DNA of 64,000 nt from CANKJK01 sp040081715 (lineage in GTDB: Bacteria > Acidobacteriota > Vicinamibacteria > Vicinamibacterales > UBA2999): assembly GCA_040081715.1 (NCBI GenBank), contig JBEBFY010000008.1, positions 111,483 through 175,482 of the forward strand, in the 5' to 3' direction. This document shows, one piece after another, positions 20,511-29,448 of the stretch; position 1 is the first letter of the stretch; every line of letters begins with the position of its first letter. A program made the position numbers and the translations under genes. A model generated the notes under the pieces. The model worked only from the letters and a program-made list of their open reading frames with translations. It did no database searches and was not told the DNA's origin.

Positions 20511-21866
20511 TCAACGGTCACGGGGAGTCTCCTCTGATTCGGCAGGGCATGAACGGCCGATGGCCCGATCGACGCGGGCCCGCGCGCGTTCGACATCCGC
20601 CGCGAACTCGCGTGCACGGATCTGGGCGTCGATGAGCCGCCGCCGGTGTTCGAGGACGGGGAGCTGCGATGTCTCACCGCCGGATAGCTGTCTTTCGGCG
20701 TCTGCCAGGTTCGTTTCGAGTGGCGGGAGCACACGCGCTCGCCAGGCCGCGACCGACTGCCGCGCCTGCTCGGACAGGGCCAGCGCCTCACGAAGCTCCG
20801 CGGCCACCTGCTGCTGAATGGCCACATAGGCGGCCGCGGCACGCTGGAGTTCGGCGGTGGCACGCGCACGTCCGCCCTGATTGCGGCCGAAGATCGGGAG
20901 GCTGGCGTCGATACCGGGGCCAGCCTCAAAGCCATCCCGGCCTGCGCCATTGGCATCCAGCACGGCGGACAGGGTCAGGATCCGCGACTTCTCCCAACCC
21001 AGCCGCGCGGCCGCGGCCTCGACGGCAAGCTCGGCCGCCCGCACATCCGGGCGGGCAATGAGGGCCTCACGCAGACGCGCGGCCTGTGGTGCGCACGCCG
21101 CGTCGGCCTCGCGCGCCGCAGCCAGATCGAACGCGGGGCCATCCTCCGTGAGGCCGGCAAGAAGGCGCAGTCGTGTCCGGGCGACGGTGACGTCCTGAGC
21201 GACCCGCTCAATCTCCAGCCGCGCGCTGGCGGCATCCACCTGCGTGGGGCGCGCGTCGATTGCCGCGATGTCTCCCGCCACGACCCGCGCCGCCATAAGG
21301 GTCTCGGTGCGGCCGAGCACAGCCGCGCGGTCCCCCGTGAGCCGCTGGCGTTCGGTGGCCAGACGCAGGTCGGCGTAGGCGGTCCGCACAGCGAGCACGA
21401 GGTCCAGGCCCGACTGCACCAGCCGCTGCGCCGTCACGTCCGCGGCACGACGCGCCGAGGCGATCCGCCTCGGACGCTCCCAGAGCACTTCGACCGGCCA
21501 GCGCAGCGTCGCTTCAAACTGCTTGGGGCCAAGCGGGAGCAGCAGCGACAGCACCGGGTTGGTCAGGAGGCCGGCGTCCAGCAGGTCGGCGCGGGCAAAG
21601 CCCAACTCGCTCACGCTCACCTGGAAGGCTGCGTTGTTCCACAAGGCGAGCGCAACGGCTTCATCCGCTGTCAGGCCGTCGGCGAGGCTGACCCCGGGCG
21701 GAATCCCTGACGTCGCGGACCCCGCCACGCGGGCCGCGGCACCGGTGCGTTCCTGGATGGCGCTGGCAGCACCTGTGGCATCCGGGCCGCCAACCGAGGC
21801 ACATGCCGCCGCCGCCACGGTCAGGGACAGCAGTAGAAGGCCATGGGTGAGCGATTTGTGTGGCAT
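20511..21866 (-). CDS. TolC-family outer-membrane efflux lipoprotein
   Basis: 451 residues from ATG 21866. The signal (LLLLSLTVAAAAC) ends in a lipobox Cys. Two OEP repeats with long heptad helices follow (LTADEAVALALWNN at the start of repeat 1, then ARPDVRAAELAVEAAAARLG and the second DAERQLSGGETSQLPVLE hairpin), as in CusC/OprM proteins. It is first in the efflux operon. The open frame continues upstream through the tRNA-Ser gene, but that part is not coding. Confidence 0.92.
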   Translation of the reverse strand: MPHKSLTHGLLLLSLTVAAAACASVGGPDATGAASAIQERTGAAARVAGSATSGIPPGVSLADGLTADEAVALALWNNAAFQVSVSELGFARADLLDAGLLTNPVLSLLLPLGPKQFEATLRWPVEVLWERPRRIASARRAADVTAQRLVQSGLDLVLAVRTAYADLRLATERQRLTGDRAAVLGRTETLMAARVVAGDIAAIDARPTQVDAASARLEIERVAQDVTVARTRLRLLAGLTEDGPAFDLAAAREADAACAPQAARLREALIARPDVRAAELAVEAAAARLGWEKSRILTLSAVLDANGAGRDGFEAGPGIDASLPIFGRNQGGRARATAELQRAAAAYVAIQQQVAAELREALALSEQARQSVAAWRARVLPPLETNLADAERQLSGGETSQLPVLEHRRRLIDAQIRAREFAADVERARARVDRAIGRSCPAESEETPRDR

Positions 21867-22052
21867 GCGCGGGGTTCGCACGAACCGCCAGGACCGGCTC
21901 GGCGTCGGTGAAACTGTAGCGCTGTTCAATGCCGCGATGCCGCGTACCGGGACCTGCCTTGCTGCCCGGGCGGATCCCGAGCGCCCAAGCCCGCTATAAT
22001 GTTGGTCTGCTATCAGGCCCTCGGGGCCTGCAGATCTTGGCAGCGTCGATGC

Positions 22053-22146
22053 GGTGAGGTGGCTGAGTGGCCGAAAGCGGCGGTTTGCTAAACCGTTGTA
22101 CGGGCTTAAACCTGTACCCAGGGTTCGAATCCCTGCCTCACCGCCA
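22053..22146 (+). tRNA. tRNA-Ser (anticodon GCT)
   Basis: A class-II tRNA: acceptor GGTGAGG/CCTCACC, the anticodon loop TTGCTAA flanked by GGTT/AACC giving GCT, the long variable arm TGTACGGGCTTAAACCTGTACC, T-loop TTCGAAT, discriminator G and encoded CCA. It decodes AGC/AGU. It lies 22 nt ahead of hemH. Confidence 0.97.
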
Positions 22147-22167
22147 ATTTCCTGTTCCCTCTTCCGG

Positions 22168-23208
22168 ATGCCACCCTTCGACGCCGTCCTGATTGTGTCC
22201 TTCGGCGGGCCACAGGGTCCCGACGATATCCGCCCCTTTCTCGCCAACGTCCTTCGTGGCCGGCGCGTGGCGCCCGAGCGCGTGGAGATCGTGGCGAAGC
22301 ATTACGAGCACTTCGGCGGCGTGTCGCCGATTACCACGTTGACCATGCGTCAGGCCGACGGCCTGCGCGCAAGGCTCGCAGCAGCCGGGTCGTCGCTCCC
22401 CGTTTATGTGGGGATGCGCAACTGGCACCCGCTGCTGGCTGACACCTTCCGCCAGATGTCGATCGACGGTGTGCGGCGGGTGGTGGCCTTCATCTCCGCG
22501 GCGCAGCACTCCTTCTCAAGCTGCCAGCAGTACAAGGAAAACGTGGCGGCCGCCCGGGCCGTGCTGCGCGAAGAGGGACGGCCGGACATCGCGGTCACTT
22601 ACGTGGATAGCTGGTTCGACCACGAACTGTTCATCGAGGCCAATGCCGCGCACGTGCGGGCCGCATGCGCCAGGCTCTCGCCCGGGGCCCGCGCGCACGC
22701 GCGTCTGATCTTCACGGCACACAGCATCCCGATGACGATGGCGGCATTGAGCCGCTACGAGGCGCAGCTTCGCACCAGTGCGGCGCTCGTCGCCGAGCGT
22801 GTGGGCATGCCGGACTGGGCGCTGGTCTTCCAGAGCCGCAGCGGGCGGCCTGAGGATCCCTGGCTTGAACCGGATATCTGCGACTACCTTCGAACGGAAG
22901 GCGCCACGGGGCTGCCGGCTGCTGTGATCTGCCCGATCGGCTTCGTGTGCGACCACATTGAAGTGCTGTGGGATCTGGACGTAGAGGCCGCAGCCGTGTG
23001 CCGTGACCTGGGCATCGAGATGGCCCGCGCCGAAGCCGCGAATGCGGAGCCTGCGTTCATCGACATGATTGCGGATGTCGTGCTGCGCACGGTGCGACGA
23101 GCCGAGCACGGGCGTCTGCTGCCGCTGGTTGCCATGCCGCAACCGGCCGGCAGTGCGCCTCCGGCTGCCGCGCCTGGGGGCCGCCCCGGGCGGCCTGCCT
23201 CATCCTAG
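22168..23208 (+). CDS. hemH: Ferrochelatase (haem or coproporphyrin type)
   Basis: 346 residues. The catalytic His185 is in FTAHSIP and the conserved acidic residue Glu265 is in CPIGFVCDHIEVLWDLD. The N-terminal SFGGPQGPDDI is typical of the family. It inserts Fe2+ into a porphyrin in the last steps of haem synthesis. The residue pattern alone does not separate protoporphyrin from coproporphyrin chelatases. ATG 22168 begins at the conserved N-terminus; the frame open through the upstream tRNA is not used. It overlaps the convergent Nudix gene by 9 nt. No other haem genes are adjacent. Confidence 0.94.
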   Translation: MPPFDAVLIVSFGGPQGPDDIRPFLANVLRGRRVAPERVEIVAKHYEHFGGVSPITTLTMRQADGLRARLAAAGSSLPVYVGMRNWHPLLADTFRQMSIDGVRRVVAFISAAQHSFSSCQQYKENVAAARAVLREEGRPDIAVTYVDSWFDHELFIEANAAHVRAACARLSPGARAHARLIFTAHSIPMTMAALSRYEAQLRTSAALVAERVGMPDWALVFQSRSGRPEDPWLEPDICDYLRTEGATGLPAAVICPIGFVCDHIEVLWDLDVEAAAVCRDLGIEMARAEAANAEPAFIDMIADVVLRTVRRAEHGRLLPLVAMPQPAGSAPPAAAPGGRPGRPASS

Positions 23209-24057
23209 GGCTGGATTGGTTTCGGGGCGCCAGCGCCCCTCTGCGAACCGGAACCGCGTTTCTCTGGGCGTGTCGAACCCCTCGACGGGCGGATAGACCT
23301 CGTCGCCGGGGAGCGCGAGAAGCCGCCGCCCGTCCAGCTCGAAGAGCCGTGGCTGCACTCGGACGGGCCGCTGCCGCCGTGCCCAGGCCAGTGCCTCGGC
23401 CACGGTGGCGAACCGGTCCAGCCAGCGCAGCGTCGTCCACGTGGGCGGCGCCAGCAGCAGCTCGCCGCGACGGCAACGCGCCGTCGCTTCGGCCGGGTCG
23501 ATCCACAGGCTCTCGGTCGTGTCGTCGCCGTCGTGCGTGGCGGACGGCCCCTCCGGCACCAGCGTGATGAAGAAGCGGACGTCGTAGCGCTTCTCTTCGC
23601 TTTCAGGCGTGCGCCAGTTGGCGAAGTAGGTGAGTGACTGGCAGGACAACCGCACATCGAGTGCTGTGGCGATGGGCCCGATCGACGTGGAACCGGCCAT
23701 CAGCGCCCGGCGCTGGGCTGAGAGCTCAGCGGCCGCTGGCGCCGTTCCGGTCACAGGCCGCGCCAGTAGGAGGCCGGCCTCTTCGAACAGTTCGCGAATG
23801 GCGCCCACGTGATGGGCTACGCCGTCCGCTGGGGCAAGGTCAGAGATCTGCCGCGCGGCATGCTCGAGTCCGTCGCATAGGGGGGCCGGCTCGGCCAGTC
23901 GGTCGCCTTCGTCCAGCCGCCCACCAGGGAACACGTGCGCGCCGCCCATGAAGGCCACTTCGTCGTGGCGGCGCACCAGGCAGACCTCGAAGCGCGAGTC
24001 CGAAGGCCGCAGCACAACTACCGTCGTAGCGGGGCGGGGAGCCGCGACAACGCTCAC
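23200..24057 (-). CDS. Nudix hydrolase with long Nudix-box insertion (NUDT19-like)
   Basis: 285 residues. The Nudix box is split: GGRLDEGD at residues 45-52 and RELFEEAGLLL at 88-98, about 30 residues further apart than the canonical GX5EX7REUXEEXGU. This is seen in NUDT19/NUDT7-type, often CoA-related, hydrolases. Catalytic REUXEEXG is intact. It probably hydrolyses a nucleoside-diphosphate derivative; the substrate is not evident. It is convergent with hemH (9-nt overlap) and divergent from vapB. Confidence 0.86.
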   Translation of the reverse strand: MSVVAAPRPATTVVVLRPSDSRFEVCLVRRHDEVAFMGGAHVFPGGRLDEGDRLAEPAPLCDGLEHAARQISDLAPADGVAHHVGAIRELFEEAGLLLARPVTGTAPAAAELSAQRRALMAGSTSIGPIATALDVRLSCQSLTYFANWRTPESEEKRYDVRFFITLVPEGPSATHDGDDTTESLWIDPAEATARCRRGELLLAPPTWTTLRWLDRFATVAEALAWARRQRPVRVQPRLFELDGRRLLALPGDEVYPPVEGFDTPRETRFRFAEGRWRPETNPALG

Positions 24058-24196
24058 GCGCGAGCCTTATGCATCACAGCGCTACTATAGGCCGCTCGGC
24101 GGCGACGGCCCCGGGAGTGTGCTGCTGGCGTTCGGCGTGGACTGGCGCCGGAAGAGCCGAGCCGGTCTGCCCGGGCGATGGAGAGCTTCGTTGACA

Positions 24197-24220
24197 GGAA
24201 TCTGGGAATCTGGGAATCTG
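24197..24220. repeat. Three tandem copies of GGAATCTG upstream of vapB
   Basis: Three perfect head-to-tail 8-nt copies end 5 nt before the GTG start of the antitoxin gene. They cover the position where a ribosome-binding site or operator would lie, and no other Shine-Dalgarno-like sequence is visible there. Slippage in this tract could change spacing, or the tract could be an operator. Confidence 0.7.
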
Positions 24221-24225
24221 GTCGC

Positions 24226-24501
24226 GTGAAGACCACGCTGGAAATTGACGACGAACTCTACCGCGAAGCGAAGGCGGTTGCGTCACTGACGGGTCGCAAG
24301 ATGAAGGACCTTGTCACCGAGGGGCTCCGGTGGGCCGTGCGGCCAGCCGCTCGCGGCACAGGTGTCCCGTCAAAGGCAGCGGCGTCCCGGCGATTGACCT
24401 CGTGCTTTGCTGAGGCCGACAGCGCAACGAGGTCGGCGCCGCGCGGACCGGCCGCGCGCACACACCTGTCGAATGATCGGAACCGACTCGCCGGGTCGTG
24501 A
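24226..24501 (+). CDS. vapB: VapB-type antitoxin
   Basis: 91 residues from GTG 24226: MKTTLEIDDELYREAKAVASLTGRKM is the classic VapB/RHH N-terminus that forms the dimeric DNA-binding ribbon. The Pro/Arg/Ala-rich tail is the part expected to wrap the toxin. It overlaps vapC by 4 nt (GTGA), the usual coupled arrangement. An in-frame ATG at 24178 would run through the 8-nt repeats and is less likely. Such pairs are usually autorepressed at the operator by the complex. Confidence 0.85.
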   Translation: MKTTLEIDDELYREAKAVASLTGRKMKDLVTEGLRWAVRPAARGTGVPSKAAASRRLTSCFAEADSATRSAPRGPAARTHLSNDRNRLAGS

Positions 24502-24920
24502 ATACCGTCGTCGTTGATGCCAGTGTGTGGCTCGCGGCGCAGGATGCCGGCGACCCGTACTGCGCACAGAGCCGGGACTTCTTTGTTCGCGCTGTGGCTA
24601 CTGGAACCATGATCCATGTGCCCGCATACGCGCGAGTGGAGATTGCCTGCGCACTGGCGCGGAGGCTTCGCAGTGCGGCGAAGGGGCAACGGCTTTCACA
24701 CCTCGTGCTGACCGCGGCCAACGCCACGGAGCAACCGGTCAACGCCACGCTGCTGGCAAGAGCGCTGTCGTCCGGTACGGCCAAGTTTCTGCGCGGTGCC
24801 GATGCCCTGTACGCCGCGACGGCGGACATCGCGGCGTGTGACCTCGTATCGTGGGATAAGGAACATGTGCAACGCGCCGGTGCGCTGACGCCTGGCGAGT
24901 GGTTGACTGCCAACCCGTAG
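24498..24920 (+). CDS. vapC: VapC-type PIN-domain ribonuclease toxin
   Basis: 140 residues, a full PIN domain. The acidic metal site is complete: Asp7 (VVVDASVW), Glu48 (YARVEIACALARR), Asp102 (GADALYAATA) and Asp120 (LVSWDKEH). VapC toxins cleave tRNA or rRNA loops; the target cannot be inferred. The start is GTG 24498 overlapping the vapB stop. The pair looks intact and so is potentially active. Confidence 0.88.
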   Translation: MNTVVVDASVWLAAQDAGDPYCAQSRDFFVRAVATGTMIHVPAYARVEIACALARRLRSAAKGQRLSHLVLTAANATEQPVNATLLARALSSGTAKFLRGADALYAATADIAACDLVSWDKEHVQRAGALTPGEWLTANP

Positions 24921-25085
24921 CTCGGACGCGGGCCCAGCGTCCGGAATAGACCTTCCGATTCAGGCACCAACGCCCTCTGCACTATCGCGCGGACCGGCTT
25001 CTCCCGAAAGTAGGGTGGTGGGGAAGCGCATCCGGGGACCGGTGATTGGGACCGACCCGGCGGCTCTGGCCCCCGGAGCCTGTCC

Positions 25086-25829
25086 ATGCACATTCAACAA
25101 CTTTGGCGTTCGGCGGTCGATGACGTCCATTACAGCCTCCGCGGGCTGACGGGACGGCCCGATGCGGCGGAACCTGCCTCGAGCGAACTTGCGTTCGTGG
25201 CCCTCGTGCGGGCACTCGAGGCGCGTGACCCCAGGATGCGCGGACACTCCAAGCGGGTCGCGCGGTACGCCGTCAGGACCGGGCGGGCCATCGGTCTGCG
25301 CGGTCCGGATCTCGAGGCCCTGCGCCTTGGTGGATACCTTCATGACATTGGCAAGGTCGGTGTGCCGGACACGGTGCTGCTCAAGCCGGGGCCCCTTACG
25401 TTCCCTGAATTCGCGGTCATGCGGCGACACGCCGAGATTGGCGCTCGGTTGTGCGCACCGCTGGAGGCACTCCGGATGGTGCGGCCGATCATCTTGTCCC
25501 ACCACGAGCGGATCGACGGGAGCGGGTATCCGAATGGCCTGAAGGGCGCGGACGTTCCGCTTCTGGCACAAATTATCGGTATCGTTGACGCGTTCGACGC
25601 CTTGACGTCGCAGCGCGTATACCGGGATGCCGTGCCACATCCCGTCGCCGTTCGTCACCTGCTGTCGGACGTCAAACAGGGCCGGTTCGAGACGCATCTT
25701 GTCGAGGCGTTTCTCACGGCCACGGCCGAGCATCAGACCCGCGATCACAGCCGCCATACGAGCGTGCCAGGCGGTGCCCAGGCGTACCCCACCAATCCGC
25801 GCCGTGTCTGGGGGGCCAAGGGCGCCTAA
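25086..25829 (+). CDS. Stand-alone HD-GYP domain protein (putative cyclic-di-GMP phosphodiesterase)
   Basis: 247 residues. The HD motif is at His86-Asp87 (GYLHDIGKVGVP) and the HHE and GYP motifs are HHERIDGSGYP (139-149), followed by DAFDALTSQRVYR. All family residues for metal binding and the GYP loop are present. The N-terminus has no receiver, GAF or other sensor domain. It would be a cytoplasmic phosphodiesterase acting on cyclic dinucleotides. It sits 166 nt after vapC and just before a membrane protein; the spacer 24921-25085 holds nothing I recognise. Confidence 0.88.
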   Translation: MHIQQLWRSAVDDVHYSLRGLTGRPDAAEPASSELAFVALVRALEARDPRMRGHSKRVARYAVRTGRAIGLRGPDLEALRLGGYLHDIGKVGVPDTVLLKPGPLTFPEFAVMRRHAEIGARLCAPLEALRMVRPIILSHHERIDGSGYPNGLKGADVPLLAQIIGIVDAFDALTSQRVYRDAVPHPVAVRHLLSDVKQGRFETHLVEAFLTATAEHQTRDHSRHTSVPGGAQAYPTNPRRVWGAKGA

Positions 25830-25847
25830 CGGGTGTTCCGTTAACGC

Positions 25848-27344
25848 GTGGAATCCTTGCGTTCTTTGCAGGTGGACGCTACCGTGCCGGGCATGGTGTC
25901 GCGACCCGAGGGTGCAGATCGATCGTCGTCGCCGGCCGAGCCCGAGTCACGCGGTGCGGTGGCCGCCGCCTACCTGTTCGGTGCCGTGCTCGTGTTCGGG
26001 CTCGGTGACTTCCTGCTCGCCATTCCCATCCAGGTGAGCGACAGCTTCGGCAACATGCTCAAGCTGTCGGTCTCCTGGCGGGACACGGTGATCGGCGAGT
26101 TCACGCAGCACGCGTATCTGCGACCGCTGCTGTGGCTTCAGCTCAAAGCCGTCTACGAATTGTCGGACGGCGCATACTACGCGTGGTTTCGAGGCACCCA
26201 CGTCCTCCAGGTGGCAGCGCTGGTGGCGCTGTATCTGCACCTCATTCGCCCGCGCCAGTGGCGCGACGCCGCGCTCGTGCCACTCGGGCTGGCCGTACTT
26301 ATCGGTCACCACGCTTTTGCCGGCACGGTCAAAGAGGCGTTTCCGATCAACACGTTCATGACGGTGCTCCTTGGCTGCTTCGCGGCGGCCGCGCTCTCGC
26401 TCGGCCGGTACCGCCGCTGGAACGACCCGCTGGCGGTGCTGCTGTTTGCGGTCGCGGCGCTGTCGGTCGAGAGCGGGCTGCTGGTGATCGTGATCTTCGT
26501 CGCCGGGGCACTGGTGGGCGGACGCGGCGTGTCGCGAGGGGCTCTCGTCGCTCTCGGACTGGGGCTTGTCGGATACTTCGCCTTGCGCTTCGCGATTCTC
26601 GACGTCGGCGGGCCCTCCCTGAACGAACGCGCCTCGGGGTACGGGTTCTCCCTGCTCGAGCCGACCGATCTCGTCGAGCGGTTCGGAGCCCATCCGCTAC
26701 CGTTCTACGTGTACAACGTGGTGACCTCGGCGCTCTCCGTGCTGTTCGGCGAACCGCGGGCAGGCCTGTTTCGGCTGACGCTGGGCTTCACCCTCGGCGA
26801 CCCGTATCCGGCGCTCCTGGTCACCACGGTCGCCTGTACCTCCGCCACGGTGCTGATGGGCCTCTTCGCCTGGCGCAGGCGCGCCGCGTGGCGGCGGTGG
26901 GCGCTGACCCGCGACGATCAGCTGGTGCTCCTGTTCTTCGCGGTGCTCGCCGCCAACGCCGTCATCAGCTATCCCTACACAAAGAGCGTCATCATGAGCC
27001 CGGCCGGCGGGTTCTTTGCCCTGGCCGTGTTCGCCGCCGCTCGGAACGTGCTGCCGCCGGCGCCTTCCAGCACCATGGTCCGGTCAGTCGCGCCGCTCGC
27101 TGCCTGCGCGGTGCTCTCAATCGCGTGGAGCGTGCGTCTGGTGGGCGTGCACGTCGAGCTCTGGGTGGCCGCCCGAGACGTGCGCACCCAGTGGGCCTAC
27201 GTCCACGAGTGGATCGCGCAGCAGCATCTGGACGTCAGCGCACCTCGTTCGCGAGATCTGCTCCAGGCCCTTCGCAACGACGCGCTCCTGACACAGCCAG
27301 CAGCCAGCGAGCTGAAGTGGACGGTTCGGAACTGGCTCTACTGA
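25848..27344 (+). CDS. Polytopic membrane protein, possibly GT-C-like
   Basis: 498 residues with about ten hydrophobic segments and a periplasmic-looking loop after the first (LKLSVSWRDTVIGEFTQHAYLRPLLW). The overall form (first TM, acidic or charged loop, many TMs, soluble tail) is like GT-C glycosyltransferases or O-antigen-ligase-type proteins, but no diagnostic motif was recognised. The start is taken as GTG 25848; ATG 25893 is an alternative. The stop overlaps the next ATG by 1 nt (TGATG), so the two are translationally coupled. Confidence 0.75.
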   Translation: MESLRSLQVDATVPGMVSRPEGADRSSSPAEPESRGAVAAAYLFGAVLVFGLGDFLLAIPIQVSDSFGNMLKLSVSWRDTVIGEFTQHAYLRPLLWLQLKAVYELSDGAYYAWFRGTHVLQVAALVALYLHLIRPRQWRDAALVPLGLAVLIGHHAFAGTVKEAFPINTFMTVLLGCFAAAALSLGRYRRWNDPLAVLLFAVAALSVESGLLVIVIFVAGALVGGRGVSRGALVALGLGLVGYFALRFAILDVGGPSLNERASGYGFSLLEPTDLVERFGAHPLPFYVYNVVTSALSVLFGEPRAGLFRLTLGFTLGDPYPALLVTTVACTSATVLMGLFAWRRRAAWRRWALTRDDQLVLLFFAVLAANAVISYPYTKSVIMSPAGGFFALAVFAAARNVLPPAPSSTMVRSVAPLAACAVLSIAWSVRLVGVHVELWVAARDVRTQWAYVHEWIAQQHLDVSAPRSRDLLQALRNDALLTQPAASELKWTVRNWLY

Positions 27345-27832
27345 TGAGGGCAACGTCAAGAATCGCCTCGTACATCCTGGCGGTGCCGATCGTGACGGCC
27401 GTCGTCGTGATCCTCGTCGTCATCGTGTTTGATCGAACCGGGCTCGGCTGGTGGTCGCACGACGCGCCGCGAAATATCGCCGAAGCGGCGGCCATGGGAC
27501 GAGCAGCGGAGGTCGTTCGATTCCTGCGATTCGGCGATGACCCGACGCGGATCCTTCCCGTCCGCCCACAGATCGCATTCCCGTCAACCACCTACCTCAC
27601 TGCGTTCGAGGGCGCGGTCTGGTCCCGTTCCGTCCAGCTGCTCCGACTGCTCGAAGAGGAGGGTCTGCCGCTCGACGACGCAATGCGAGGGAGGCTCGCG
27701 TGCCTGGCCGTGGACCTCGAACGCGCCAACGTTGCGGCCTACCTTGCTCCGGCTGGCGAAATCCGGTGCGAGGCTGGCGCAGCAGCCTCCGAGGTGACGG
27801 CACGAACGGCTGCGGCGGAGAATGACCATTGA
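27344..27832 (+). CDS. Small membrane-anchored protein with ankyrin-like repeats
   Basis: 162 residues from ATG 27344. One membrane segment (YILAVPIVTAVVVILVVIVF) is followed by a soluble part with two ankyrin-like helices: AEAAAMGRAAEVVRFLRFGD and AVWSRSVQLLRLLEEEGLPL. The spacing and the G.DP/G.PLDD turns resemble degenerate ankyrin repeats. Coupled to the preceding polytopic protein, it may be its partner. No enzyme motif is present. Confidence 0.7.
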   Translation: MRATSRIASYILAVPIVTAVVVILVVIVFDRTGLGWWSHDAPRNIAEAAAMGRAAEVVRFLRFGDDPTRILPVRPQIAFPSTTYLTAFEGAVWSRSVQLLRLLEEEGLPLDDAMRGRLACLAVDLERANVAAYLAPAGEIRCEAGAAASEVTARTAAAENDH

Positions 27833-27866
27833 CATCTGGCCTGGCTGAGGCCGCGACGGTGACGAC

Positions 27867-27971
27867 GGCACCTTCAGCACCTCGGGGGGCTGCGAGCGGT
27901 TCTTCTTCAAAGAGGGCCGCCGCTACCACCACTTCCTCGACACCAAGGCTGGCGCGCCCGACCGATGCGCC
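27867..27971 (+). pseudogene. Fragment of an ApbE-type FMN transferase gene
   Basis: In the gap after the ankyrin-like gene, one frame reads GTFSTSGGCERFFFKEGRR and continues YHHFLDTKAG. This resembles the conserved STSGxYERxF...YxHILDPxTG stretch of ApbE (FAD:protein FMN transferase). No start precedes it (stop codons occur within 40 nt), and it has already lost the DPRTG motif and everything after it. It is therefore a short decayed remnant of about 35 codons. Confidence 0.6.
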
Positions 27972-27990
27972 CTAGCGCCGCGGCGGGTAC

Positions 27991-28656
27991 TCACCGCTTG
28001 CGAGCGACGACGTGAAAGAGATGCCAGTGCTTGGGCTCGCGCACGTCGGGTGCGTCGTCGCGTTCCTCAATGCGCAGCGCCTCGATGTCGAACCCGGCGA
28101 GTAGTGCCACGACGTCATCGTGCGTGTGATGTGTGCGATCAGCGCGCGAGGCCCAGGAGTCGCGGTCGCCAAAGAATTGGCCCGCGAACCTGCCACCCGG
28201 ACGGATCGCGGCGACTATGCGTGCCCACAATGCAGGTAGATGGAGCGGCTCGCAGAACGGCAGCGCGAAGCTCGCGTTGACGAGATCGCACGGCGGCAGC
28301 TCGGTGTCTGCGAAGTGCGCGACGGTCGTGGTGAGGCGGGCGTGCTCGGCTGCAGGCACACGAGGCCAGAGATAGGCAAACGCAGTGGGCTCGGCATCGG
28401 TCGCGAGCACGCGCCAGCCGCGCGCTAACAGCTCAAGCGTGTCCCGCCCCTCGCCTGCGGCGAGATCGACGGCAAAACCAGTGGCGACGCCCTCGTGCTC
28501 GAAGGCCGCGAGAGCCGCGAGCAGGGTGTCCCGCGGTGGCTTGCCAAGCACCGACCCAAAGTAGCCAGGCCAGTCGTTCGCCGCGGAGAAGTCCTGCGGC
28601 CCCATTGCCGGTGGAACCTCGTCACGCCGCCCAACGCTCGATGACATCGTGGACAT
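27991..28656 (-). CDS. Class I SAM-dependent methyltransferase (TehB-like)
   Basis: 221 residues. Motif I is FAVDLAAGEGRDTLEL, with the acidic residue of strand beta-2 in VLATDAEP, a PCDLVNASFALPFCEP motif IV region and IRPGGRFAGQFFG motif V/VI. It resembles the TehB/thiopurine-methyltransferase-like group; the substrate is unknown. The start may be ATG 28656, or an internal ATG at 28605 that begins closer to the domain. Two small hairpins lie directly upstream. It is divergent from the lipoprotein at 28843. Confidence 0.83.
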   Translation of the reverse strand: MSTMSSSVGRRDEVPPAMGPQDFSAANDWPGYFGSVLGKPPRDTLLAALAAFEHEGVATGFAVDLAAGEGRDTLELLARGWRVLATDAEPTAFAYLWPRVPAAEHARLTTTVAHFADTELPPCDLVNASFALPFCEPLHLPALWARIVAAIRPGGRFAGQFFGDRDSWASRADRTHHTHDDVVALLAGFDIEALRIEERDDAPDVREPKHWHLFHVVARKR

Positions 28657-28691
28657 CTGCCGTATGGCAGTTTAATCGCCTGTAAGGCGAT
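28657..28691. other. Two adjacent hairpins upstream of the methyltransferase
   Basis: CTGCC-GTAT-GGCAG (28657-28670) is followed after four bases by ATCGCC-TGTAA-GGCGAT (28675-28691). Both stems are perfect. They occupy the leader of the minus-strand methyltransferase gene and could be a regulatory structure or the relic of a terminator. Confidence 0.4.
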
Positions 28692-28842
28692 GGGTGCCTT
28701 CGCATTGTCACCGGCGGTCCATCGAAACGCCACCAATCCGTCGTCCAATGACGTAGCGCACACGCACAACGCTGGCGCCGCCAGATAGCGCTTTGTCCCA
28801 CGACTCTAGCCCTCGTCTCTACTGTTCCGAAGTCACGCAGGG

Positions 28843-29310
28843 ATGGCTTCCTCTCGCAAAGAGAACTCAATGACGTGTATGCCTTCAGGCGGGTTCGGGG
28901 TGGTGTTGCTGGCGGCGGGAATAATAATCGCCTCTGGGGGGTGTGGCGCATCAAGTCCGACCGGTCCGACCACGACGACTGCGGCGGTCGGCCCAACATC
29001 GGCCTTCTGCCAGGCACTTAAGGAGGCGAGCGGGTCAGACCAGACCCTGACGTCCAAAGCAGCGTGGGACCAGCGCCTCGCACTCACGGCCACGCTCGTG
29101 GCGCTCGCGCCGCCTGCGCAGCAAGCCAACGCCCAAGTCTACTTGCAGCTCGTCGCAGACCGCGTGCACCTGGCGTCACAGTACAACTACGTATCCGTTC
29201 AGCAGTGGCCAGCGGACGCGCGAAACACATTCATTGCAGACCACCAGAGCCAGCAAGCGCAATCCAACATCTTTATCGACTACGCCACGACCACGTGCAA
29301 CATGGCGTAG
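28843..29310 (+). CDS. Hypothetical lipoprotein
   Basis: 155 residues. The signal GGFGVVLLAAGIIIASGGC ends in a lipobox Cys, followed by a Thr/Pro-rich linker (SSPTGPTTTTAAVGPT) and a small helical domain with two further cysteines (CQALKEASG and TTTCNMA at the very end) that could form a disulfide. No family was recognised. The start may be ATG 28843 or ATG 28870, the latter with a better GAGA ribosome-binding site. Confidence 0.65.
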   Translation: MASSRKENSMTCMPSGGFGVVLLAAGIIIASGGCGASSPTGPTTTTAAVGPTSAFCQALKEASGSDQTLTSKAAWDQRLALTATLVALAPPAQQANAQVYLQLVADRVHLASQYNYVSVQQWPADARNTFIADHQSQQAQSNIFIDYATTTCNMA

Positions 29311-29448
29311 TGAACGGCCCTTGGATCTATGCTCCGCACTTAAGGCCGCAACGCGGGGCCCAGAATGCCGGTGAAGACATGCGCTGTCAGTGCGGCAACC
29401 ACACTCCAGCCGACAGATCGATGACGACAGGCGGCATGTGAGGCTTTA

